From the NCBI GenBank assembly GCA_020432595.1, contig JAGQGA010000065.1, positions 1 to 14,419 of the forward strand: 14,419 bases of DNA. The letters run 5' to 3'. The DNA comes from Anaerolineales bacterium. GTDB lineage: Bacteria; Chloroflexota; Anaerolineae; Promineifilales; Promineifilaceae. Shown here one piece after another: positions 6,077 through 12,754 of this stretch. A program made the translations under genes and the position numbers. Within the stretch, counting starts at the first letter, position 1. Every line of letters starts with the position of its first letter. Below the pieces are notes generated by a model, which was not told the DNA's origin, made no database searches, and worked only from the letters and a program-made list of their open reading frames with translations.

Positions 6077-8919
6077 TGGAACCACAACCCCGCTTCCCCA
6101 CCTACCTTGGACCACCGCTGCCCAAAGTGCTGAATCCGCTCAACCCGCGCCATTATGGGTTGCTGCTGTTCTGGATTATTTTCCAGCCCAGCAGCCTGCT
6201 TCACTACCTGTGGCAAGCCGATACTCACCTGTTTTATCGCCGGGAATGGCCAGCCCTGCGTGACAGTTGGCGTGTTCCTGCTTACCATACATTGTATTTA
6301 CAGTCATTATTGTTGAGCATTGTGTTAGTAGCTGTTACTATAAGTTGGTTCGCCCTCCGGCTACAGGAAACGCCTGCTAATTGGCTTCGCGTGGCGTTTG
6401 CCGTGGGGGCTGGCGTGGCGGGTGTCGTAGGGACTGCCGTGGGGATTGGCGTGGCGTTTGCCGTGGGGGGTGCTGTGGGGGTTGGCGTGGTGTATGGCGT
6501 GGCGTTTGCCGTGGGGGCTGGCGTGGTAGTTGGCGTGGCGTTTGTCATGGGGGATGGCGTAGCGTTGGCCATGGCGTTTGCCGTGGGGATTGGCGTGGTA
6601 GGCATCGTGGAGGTTGGCGTGGCGTTTGCCGTAGTGGGTGCTGTGGGGGTTGGCGTGGCGTTTACTATGGTGGGTACAGTGGTGGGTGGCATGGGTGATG
6701 GTGTAGCATTTGGCGTGGCGGTTGCCATGGTGGGTAGTCGGCTTCTATTTTATCCGTTTGAGTTCTTCTTTTCCCTGCGCCTCCACCGTTGGCAAAGACA
6801 TGCTGCCTTGTGGAGCGATCTGGCCGTTTGGCCGTTGCCACAGACAAACCAACTTCTCCACCACCATCTTGCACAATCTGCACAACCTTATTGGCCTGCT
6901 GTGCAAAAAGTGGCTGCCAACCCGTTCCAGCGTGGTCGCTGCCAACGGGCAGTTACCTATTGGTTGGTGAAAAACCATTCAACCCTGGTAAAACTTTACC
7001 AACTGGTTGATGCTCCCCAACTTGATGAATATTTGGTTCCGCCAATGGATACCACGGGACGTAGAGAGTTTGGTCACTGGCCGTCCACCAAAGTTGTTTT
7101 GCTATATGAAGTGGGGCAGCAGTATGTAAGTGGTGTTGGTGGTGAGGATCCTTTAGAAAAATTTGTTTGGCGGCTCACCCGCCGCTACCGCAATATGGAG
7201 CCGACGCCGCTGGCACCGTTAGCGGCACTCCTGGGCGAACTGCTGCATCGCCAGAGCCGCCTGCAGGGAATAGATGTTGCCGTTTTATGTGAGGAAATGC
7301 TGGCTCCCGAACGGTATGAGCCAGCCCGCAGCCTGCCTTACGGCGCGGAAATTGCCGACAGCTTTGCCACCATTCGTGCTGCCCTCGGCTACCAGACCAT
7401 TGACGACCTTGCCACTTGCGCCGCTGCTTTTCGCTGGCTCGATTCGGCTGGGGAGGCGTTGCTGCGCCCCACCGTGGTGGACACTCTGCGTGGGCTGCGC
7501 GACATCAGCCAGCACGCTGCCCACTTTAAACAGCGCAGCAACGTGGCGCACCAAACAACCCTGCTCAACCTCGCCGTCGGGCAGCTCAACGAACTACAAG
7601 CCTACGTGACAACCCAGGTTCCCCTGCCGGAGCGCGGGCTGCTGGCTCGCGTCGTCGAAATTTGGCAAGACATCATCGCTGCCGCCCAGGGGGAACTGGC
7701 TCGCATCTCGCTGCAGCAAATGAGCCGCGCCGAACGGCGGCAAATTATTCGGGCAGAGACCACTGCTGCCCTCTGGGAGCGCCCCGCCGTTCCCTTTGAC
7801 AACCCCTATATGGCGGGCGACCCCGTTTATCCCCCCCTCTTTGTCGGCCGCCGCGACATTTTTAACCGCATCAGCGAGGTGTGGTCGGCCAAAGCCAGCC
7901 CCGACTCTATCATCCTCTTCGGCCACCGGCGCATGGGCAAAAGCAGCATCCTGCGTAACCTCGATCAGGCTGCCCCGCCCGGTAGCCTCATCGTCTACGC
8001 CGACATGATGGGCGAAACCAGCTTTGTCGAATCCACCGCCGACCTCCTCTTTACCTTGGCCGACAAAATCTATAGTGCCGTGCGCCAGCAGTACCCCACC
8101 GCCGACCTCACCGACCCCGCCCGTGCCGACTACAGTAGCCCCAGCCAGGCGCAGCGGCAGTTTACCCGGCTGGCGAATCAGGTGCAGCCTGTTTTAGGGG
8201 ACCAAACGCTCATTTTGGCGCTGGATGAGTTTGAGGCGGTAGAAGCGGCGGTGGCGGCGGGCAAAATCGGCCATGAGATTTACCAATTTTTGCGTACCAA
8301 AACGCAGGAGCGGTGGCTGACGCTCGTTTTTGGCGGTCTCCACACCCTCGACGAGATGAGCCGTGACTATCAGCAGCCGTTTTATGGCTCCTACACCAAT
8401 ATCCACGTTTCCTATCTGCAAAAAAACGACGCCCGTGCCCTGATTACCAACCCGACAACGGAATTTCAGCTTAACTACGAGCCAGCGGCGGTGGACAAAA
8501 TCATTGCCCTCAGCGGCGGGCAGCCCTATTTGATCCAGCAGCTTTGCCGCGATGCCGTCAACCAGCTTAACCACGCCATCTTTGACAACAACGAACGGCG
8601 CGACGGCATCATCACCGTGGCTGACGTTGAGGCGACGCTGGGGGATGCGGTCTTCCAGCGGGGCATGGTTTATTTTGACGGGGTGTGGCGGCAGACGGAA
8701 AACGAGGAGCAGCAACAGATTTTGCAAACGCTGGCGCAGCGGGAGGCAGCATGGTCGCTAGCCGACATGTCGGCGGCCACCGGTTTAACCGAAGCCCAGC
8801 TTGCCCCCCTGCTGCGCTGGGCAGAGCGGCAGGATATTTTGCAAAAACAGGGGGAAGCAGAGCCACGCTGGTCGTTTTATGTGCCGCTGCTGCGGCAGTG
8901 GCTGGCGCGGCAGTCGTGA
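6076..8919 (+). CDS. Large membrane-associated STAND-like ATPase with Val-led tetrapeptide repeats
   Basis: This 947-residue protein is translationally coupled to the EAD1-ATPase gene. In order it has hydrophobic segments at about 28-45 and 73-92, then 29 tandem tetrapeptides (106-221) that all begin with Val or Met and are rich in Gly, Ala and Val. Next come an aromatic hydrophobic stretch (about 223-234), a mostly helical region without recognised motifs (about 240-570) and a second P-loop ATPase. The ATPase has NPYMAG (576-581), FVGRR (589-593), Walker A GHRRMGKSS (616-624), Walker B LILALDEFE (712-720) and the GGQPYLIQQL helix (about 814-823), followed by a winged-helix-like tail (about 870-947). 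The same NPF/Y...FxGR entry motif in both genes shows the ATPase domains are related. The protein is probably anchored in the inner membrane with the ATPase in the cytoplasm. No nuclease or protease domain is visible, so membrane disturbance is the inferred output. I recognise the ATPase but not the whole architecture. Confidence 0.85.
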   Translation: MEPQPRFPTYLGPPLPKVLNPLNPRHYGLLLFWIIFQPSSLLHYLWQADTHLFYRREWPALRDSWRVPAYHTLYLQSLLLSIVLVAVTISWFALRLQETPANWLRVAFAVGAGVAGVVGTAVGIGVAFAVGGAVGVGVVYGVAFAVGAGVVVGVAFVMGDGVALAMAFAVGIGVVGIVEVGVAFAVVGAVGVGVAFTMVGTVVGGMGDGVAFGVAVAMVGSRLLFYPFEFFFSLRLHRWQRHAALWSDLAVWPLPQTNQLLHHHLAQSAQPYWPAVQKVAANPFQRGRCQRAVTYWLVKNHSTLVKLYQLVDAPQLDEYLVPPMDTTGRREFGHWPSTKVVLLYEVGQQYVSGVGGEDPLEKFVWRLTRRYRNMEPTPLAPLAALLGELLHRQSRLQGIDVAVLCEEMLAPERYEPARSLPYGAEIADSFATIRAALGYQTIDDLATCAAAFRWLDSAGEALLRPTVVDTLRGLRDISQHAAHFKQRSNVAHQTTLLNLAVGQLNELQAYVTTQVPLPERGLLARVVEIWQDIIAAAQGELARISLQQMSRAERRQIIRAETTAALWERPAVPFDNPYMAGDPVYPPLFVGRRDIFNRISEVWSAKASPDSIILFGHRRMGKSSILRNLDQAAPPGSLIVYADMMGETSFVESTADLLFTLADKIYSAVRQQYPTADLTDPARADYSSPSQAQRQFTRLANQVQPVLGDQTLILALDEFEAVEAAVAAGKIGHEIYQFLRTKTQERWLTLVFGGLHTLDEMSRDYQQPFYGSYTNIHVSYLQKNDARALITNPTTEFQLNYEPAAVDKIIALSGGQPYLIQQLCRDAVNQLNHAIFDNNERRDGIITVADVEATLGDAVFQRGMVYFDGVWRQTENEEQQQILQTLAQREAAWSLADMSAATGLTEAQLAPLLRWAERQDILQKQGEAEPRWSFYVPLLRQWLARQS
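6391..6738 (+). repeat. In-frame 12-bp minisatellite, 29 units
   Basis: From the GTG at 6391 the gene can be read as 29 consecutive 12-base units, loosely GTGGCGTTTGCC or GTGGGGGTTGGC. Every unit encodes Val or Met first (for example VAFA, VGAG, VGIG, VAFA, VGGA, VGVG). Spacings between successive VAFA-like units are 20, 16, 12, 12, 16, 12 and 16 residues, all multiples of four. Acidic breaks occur only around residues 159, 179 and 208. Confidence 0.9.
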
Positions 8920-8929
8920 GGAAAGATTT

Positions 8930-9472
8930 ATGGCAACGTATATTGCTTTGCTACGGGGGATTAACGTAGGAGGAAACCGCAAGATTTTGATGGCCGATTT
9001 GCGGCAGATGTGCGTGTCGCTGGGGCTGCGCGGGGTGGCGACGTATGTGCAGAGCGGCAATGTGGTGTTTGATAGCGACGACAACGACCCGGCGGCGGTG
9101 GCGGCGCGGTTGGAGGGGGCGATTGCGGCGATGACGGGGTTTGAGGTAGCGGTGGTGGTGCGCACGCCGGCCGACCTGGCGCGCATTTTAGCCCAAGAGC
9201 CATACCCACATGGCGAACCTAAGTTTGTCCACGTGCTATTTTTGCGGGAGGAAGGGGAGGAAACGGCCGTTTCCAACTTCACCCCACCCCCCGGCAGCGA
9301 CGACGAATACCGCATAGACGGCCGCGAAATCTACATTCATTACCCCAACGGCGCGGGCCGCTCCAAGCTGACGGGCAACTACTTTGAGCGCAAGCTGGGG
9401 GTGGTAGGCACCGCCCGCAACTGGCGCACGGTGCAGGCGTTGCTGGCATTAGCCGAAAAAGCCGAACGATGA
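8930..9472 (+). CDS. DUF1697 family protein
   Basis: This protein has 180 residues. It carries the DUF1697 signatures ALLRGINVGG (6-15), YVQSGNVVF (39-47) and a conserved C-terminal YPNGAGRSKLTGNYFERKLG followed by a GTARNW segment. The function of the family is not known; it is soluble with no signal peptide. GAGGAAAG overlaps the stop region of the preceding ATPase gene and lies just before ATG 8930, leaving a 10-bp gap, so it is probably transcribed with the ATPase pair. Because DUF1697 genes are widespread elsewhere, this may be ordinary neighbourhood rather than part of the system. The ACGGCCGT palindrome reappears inside it (9263). Confidence 0.9.
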   Translation: MATYIALLRGINVGGNRKILMADLRQMCVSLGLRGVATYVQSGNVVFDSDDNDPAAVAARLEGAIAAMTGFEVAVVVRTPADLARILAQEPYPHGEPKFVHVLFLREEGEETAVSNFTPPPGSDDEYRIDGREIYIHYPNGAGRSKLTGNYFERKLGVVGTARNWRTVQALLALAEKAER

Positions 9473-9587
9473 TACGGTTATGGGGTAAGCAACCAAAAAG
9501 TGACCAGTCCCGATGGTTGTTTGTCTAAAAAACGTGAACAGTTGGTTTCACAAAGATTTTTTGCACAGGTAAATAGGAGAAAACCGC

Positions 9588-9821
9588 ATGACAAAAGAAG
9601 CATTTGATCGGCAGAAGCGCAGCTTGGGCAGCGCAAAGAAACCAGAGGCGGCTAAGAAACACACGGTAGCGGCGGGTGAATCGCTGGCGGCCATTGCCCA
9701 GAAATATTATGGTTCTTCGTCCAAAGAAAGCTGGATGAAGATTTACAACGCCAACCGCTTTACGATTGGGGATAACCCATCGGCCATTAAAGTTGGGCAA
9801 GAGTTGACGATTCCCGCATAA
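9588..9821 (+). CDS. Small LysM-domain protein
   Basis: This 77-residue protein has a charged N-terminus (about 1-24, rich in Lys, Arg and Gln) followed by one LysM domain. The domain shows HTVAAGESLAAIAQKYYG (25-42), then WMKIYNANRFTIGDNPSAIK and VGQELTIPA at the end. LysM domains bind N-acetylglucosamine-containing glycans such as peptidoglycan. There is no signal peptide or membrane segment, so either it stays inside the cell or it leaves by a non-Sec route. TAGGAG sits about 8 bases before ATG 9588. It forms its own transcription unit, closed by the terminator at 9868. Confidence 0.85.
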   Translation: MTKEAFDRQKRSLGSAKKPEAAKKHTVAAGESLAAIAQKYYGSSSKESWMKIYNANRFTIGDNPSAIKVGQELTIPA

Positions 9822-9828
9822 GATTAGC

Positions 9829-9965
9829 GGTAGGGGCGTATTGCATACGCCTTTTACACCCAAACACAAAGCTGACCTTCAACCGGGGGTCAGCTTTTTT
9901 TGTGTTTATTTGGAGTTCTGTAGGGTGGCTGGCATATTTGAGGGCGTATGCAATACGCCCCTACC
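9829..9965. repeat. Pair of inverted 23-bp repeats flanking a terminator
   Basis: Sequence 9829-9851 (GTAGGGGCGTATTGCATACG core) is perfectly complementary to 9943-9965. Each arm itself folds into a 7-bp stem (GGCGTAT/ATACGCC) with a 3-base loop. A single extra copy with one change lies at 14291-14313. The 137-bp unit therefore looks like two repeat copies in opposite orientation around the LysM gene's terminator. Confidence 0.88.
9868..9901 (+). terminator. Rho-independent terminator after the LysM gene
   Basis: A perfect 10-bp stem, AAAGCTGACC (9868-9877) with GGTCAGCTTT (9888-9897), has a 10-base loop and a run of seven T (9895-9901). It lies 47 bases past the LysM stop codon. A shorter A-run on the left strand could let it work in both directions. 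Confidence 0.85.
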
Positions 9966-10104
9966 CGATCCTTTTTTTGTTTGGGGCGGCTGATACACCA
10001 ATTGCGGGGGAAAACGGGGATGGGTGGTGCGTGGTGAAGGTTGCAGAAAACGGCCGTTTTGCTACCCTTACACTCATTAGGCCACAACATGAAGGAAGGA
10101 ACCT

Positions 10105-12312
10105 ATGAGAGTGATCGTTGATCAAAAACCGATCCCGTTTGCCCCTGGCGACAGCCTGTTGGTTGCCATGCTGCGGGCGGGCGAACACCCCACCGGGGGC
10201 GGCTGTCTGTGTCTGGGCGGCGACTGCCCCAACTGCTTGGCAACCGTAGACGGCATTTCTTACGTCCGCACCTGCCAGGTGGCGGCCAAACCGGGCATGG
10301 TGGTCGAACGTCACCCCGCCGATGGCTACCCGCTATTACCCGACGACAGCAAGCACCGCGCCGAAGTCCACGCCCACAACCACCATTGCGATGTGGTGGT
10401 TATTGGGCAAGGGGAGTCGGGGCGGGCGGCATTGGCCGAAGCGGAAGTGGCGGGCAAGCAGGCGATCGGGCTGGATGTTGCCAATGGGCAAGAGGCGATT
10501 GGCATTTACAGCGGGCCGCTGGTGGTGGCGCGAACCGAGGCCGGAATGCTCCACATCCACGCCGAAGAGGTGGTGGTGGCAACGGGGGCGGCGGAAATTC
10601 AGCCCGTGGTGCCGGGGTCGGAACTGGCGGGGCTGTTTACCAGCCGGGCGGCCGAACAATTGGCGGCGGCGGGGCTGGATTTGGGTCGGGTTGTAGCAGT
10701 CGGCACGCCACCGGTCGGCATTGAATGCGAATTGGCAAGCGGCGACCTGCTGCGGTTTGAAGGGCAGGAAGGGCGCATAACGGCCGTTATTACCCAATCC
10801 ACCGACGGCAGTGAAAACCGCTACCCGTGTGAAACGGGCGTTGTCGGGCTGGGTCTCTACCCCCGTGATGCCCTCACCCGCATGGGCCACCAGCTACCCG
10901 TTCGCGCCGTGGGGGATGCCACCCGCGAGGCCGACATTCCGGCTTGCCCCGGCGAAGGGATCATTTGCCCCTGCTCCGGCGTGTCGGTGGCCGATTTGGA
11001 GCGCATTTGGGAGCAAGGCTTTCAGGAAATGGAGCTGGTTAAGCGGGCGACGCTGGCCGGAACGGGAACGTGCCAGGGTGGCGTTTGCACCCCTTACCTC
11101 CGCAGCTTTTTGCTGGCAAAGGGGAAGACGCTGCAGCCCGCTTTCACGGCTCGTCCGGTTAACCGGCAGTTGACGCTGGGCGAAATTGCCGCCGGAGCGC
11201 ACCACCACCCGACGGCTCGCACCGCTTTGGACGGGGAACACCGCCGCTTGGGGGCGAAAATGGAGCGCAGCGGCGGCTGGTGGCGGCCGTGGAACTATGG
11301 CGACGTGTGGGCGGAGTATTGGGCGGTGCGGGAAGCGGTTTCGATTATGGATGTTAGCACCCTGGGCAAGATGATTGTCTCGGGGCCGGATGTGCTGGAA
11401 CTGCTGGAGCGGCTGTATCCGACGAAGGTGAGTACGATCAAGAACGGCCGTTCGCGCTACGTCCTCCTCCTCGATGAGCGGGGCTACGTTTTTGACGACG
11501 GCATGATTTGCAAAGACAGCGACACCCAGTACACCCTCACCTTCACCAGCGGCGGCTCCAGCCACGCCGAAATGTGGGTGCGCGACTGGGCCGAAAGCTG
11601 GGGGCTGGACGTGCGGATTTTGCTGCAAACCCAGCGGCTGGGGGCGATCAATGTCACCGGGCCGCTGGCAAACGAGTTGCTGGCCCGCGCCGGGCTGGAC
11701 AACCCGCCCCCCTATTTGGGTCACATTGAGGCAACGGTGGCCGGGGTTCCCTGCCGCATCTTCCGCCTCAGCTTCACCGGGGAACTGTCCTATGAACTGC
11801 ACCACCCCGTTGAACAGTCGGTGACGCTGTGGCGGGGGCTGCTGGAACTGGGGCAAGAGCTGGGCATTCGGCCGCATGGGTTGGAAACATTGCTCAAGCT
11901 GCGGCTGGAAAAAGGCCATATCATCGTCGGGCAAGACACCGACATGGACTCAACCCCGCGCCGTCTGCACCACGAATGGGCGATTAAGCTGGACAAGGCG
12001 TTTTTTATCGGCCGGCAGGCGGTGCTGCGTACCAACAAAATTCCGCTAGACAAGCAGCTTGTGGGGCTGGAAATGGTGGGGCAGCCGGCCGGATATGCGC
12101 CGCTGGAAGGGGGGGTGATTTGGCACCAGGGCAACTATGCTGGGATTGTGACCTCGGCTACCTATTCGCCCGCGTTGGGGAAGACGGTGCTGCTGGGCTG
12201 GCTTTGCCTGCAAGATGGGGAGCTGCCGACTGAGGTGGAGATTGAAGGCAAGACGGCGCGGCGGGTTGAGGTGCCGTTTTATGATAAGGAGGCGAGTCGT
12301 GCCAGAGCTTAA
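10105..12312 (+). CDS. soxA: Sarcosine-oxidase-type alpha subunit, short, with two Fe-S cysteine sets
   Basis: This 735-residue protein contains three parts. The first is an N-terminal Fer2-type [2Fe-2S] domain with C36-x4-C41-x2-C44 and C57 (in GGDCPNCLATVDG). The second is a reduced FAD/NAD-binding region (about 95-285) with VVVIGQGESGRAAL (97-110) and EEVVVATGA (154-162). The third is a BFD-like [2Fe-2S] motif with C288-x-C290 and C323-x4-C328, leading into a GCV_T-like folate-binding domain (about 370-735, with YVLLLDERGYVFDDG). It matches heterotetrameric sarcosine oxidase alpha, but that protein is about 960-1000 residues and, as I recall, lacks these Cys. The expected reaction is oxidative N-demethylation of an N-methyl amino acid, with the one-carbon unit passed to tetrahydrofolate. 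AAGGA lies before ATG 10105. The gene overlaps the next one by 14 bases. Confidence 0.85.
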   Translation: MRVIVDQKPIPFAPGDSLLVAMLRAGEHPTGGGCLCLGGDCPNCLATVDGISYVRTCQVAAKPGMVVERHPADGYPLLPDDSKHRAEVHAHNHHCDVVVIGQGESGRAALAEAEVAGKQAIGLDVANGQEAIGIYSGPLVVARTEAGMLHIHAEEVVVATGAAEIQPVVPGSELAGLFTSRAAEQLAAAGLDLGRVVAVGTPPVGIECELASGDLLRFEGQEGRITAVITQSTDGSENRYPCETGVVGLGLYPRDALTRMGHQLPVRAVGDATREADIPACPGEGIICPCSGVSVADLERIWEQGFQEMELVKRATLAGTGTCQGGVCTPYLRSFLLAKGKTLQPAFTARPVNRQLTLGEIAAGAHHHPTARTALDGEHRRLGAKMERSGGWWRPWNYGDVWAEYWAVREAVSIMDVSTLGKMIVSGPDVLELLERLYPTKVSTIKNGRSRYVLLLDERGYVFDDGMICKDSDTQYTLTFTSGGSSHAEMWVRDWAESWGLDVRILLQTQRLGAINVTGPLANELLARAGLDNPPPYLGHIEATVAGVPCRIFRLSFTGELSYELHHPVEQSVTLWRGLLELGQELGIRPHGLETLLKLRLEKGHIIVGQDTDMDSTPRRLHHEWAIKLDKAFFIGRQAVLRTNKIPLDKQLVGLEMVGQPAGYAPLEGGVIWHQGNYAGIVTSATYSPALGKTVLLGWLCLQDGELPTEVEIEGKTARRVEVPFYDKEASRARA

Positions 12313-12685
12313 TCGTTTACCAGCAACGCGAATTGTATCTACAGCATTGGATGGGGCGGTTTGGCCGGAGGATCGGCTGGTGCTGAGAACGGCCGTTGAT
12401 GAACTGCTCATCATCCCCCCCGTGGCCGACGTGAGCAGCGTCACCAGCCGCGACCCATACGCCATTGTGGTGGAAGATGCCAGCTACGCCGGGGTGTGGC
12501 TGGGGGCGGATGAAGCAGCAGCCATTTTGCAGCGGCACTGCGAATGGCGGGTGGGAGAACAGCGACCCCTCTTTACCCAGGGAGCCATCGCTGGGATTGC
12601 TACCAAGCTGTGGCTGGAAGCCGACCGCGTGCTGTTTGTCGTCCCCGCGCCGTATGCGGCGGAGTTTGAGGAAAGAATTGTTTGA
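12299..12685 (+). CDS. soxG: Sarcosine-oxidase-type gamma subunit (SoxG-like)
   Basis: This protein of about 128 residues starts at GTG 12299, behind an excellent AAGGAGG site that lies within the end of the alpha-subunit gene. The second half (DASYAGVWLGADEAAAIL through FVVPAPYAAEFEERI) follows the GcvT-like pattern of SoxG. In that pattern a beta strand, a Gly-Ala helix and a closing 'vP..ya..f' helix pack on the alpha subunit. It is shorter than usual SoxG (about 180-200 residues). Sequence similarity alone is weak; its position between the alpha and beta genes gives much of the support. Confidence 0.65.
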   Translation: MPELNRLPATRIVSTALDGAVWPEDRLVLRTAVDELLIIPPVADVSSVTSRDPYAIVVEDASYAGVWLGADEAAAILQRHCEWRVGEQRPLFTQGAIAGIATKLWLEADRVLFVVPAPYAAEFEERIV

Positions 12686-12687
12686 GC

Positions 12688-12740
12688 GTAGGGTGTAGGG
12701 TGTAGGGTGTGGAATCCACTCCCTACACCCCACTCCCCAC
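12688..12740. repeat. 25-bp hairpin of GTAGGGT words between SoxG and SoxB genes
   Basis: Arm 12688-12712 (GTAGGGTGTAGGGTGTAGGG...) pairs with 12716-12740 at 21 of 25 positions around a 3-base loop. It begins two bases after the gamma-subunit stop and ends 14 bases before the beta-subunit start, where no ribosome binding site is visible. Confidence 0.85.
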
Positions 12741-12754
12741 TCTCTTCCTAACCT

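Noticed and set aside
6391..6738. CRISPR-like or non-coding repeat array
   Set aside because: The 12-bp units are contiguous, without spacers, and keep one reading frame within a long gene, so it is a coding minisatellite.
8930..9472. DUF1697 gene as an effector of the ATPase module
   Set aside because: The 10-bp spacing suggests co-transcription only. The family is widespread without such neighbours, so I do not count it as part of the system.
10894..11934. 346-codon minus-strand frame opposite the alpha-subunit gene
   Set aside because: It is an antisense shadow of a GC-rich gene: no ribosome binding site, low-complexity composition, and it overlaps well-supported Fe-S and GCV_T motifs on the other strand.
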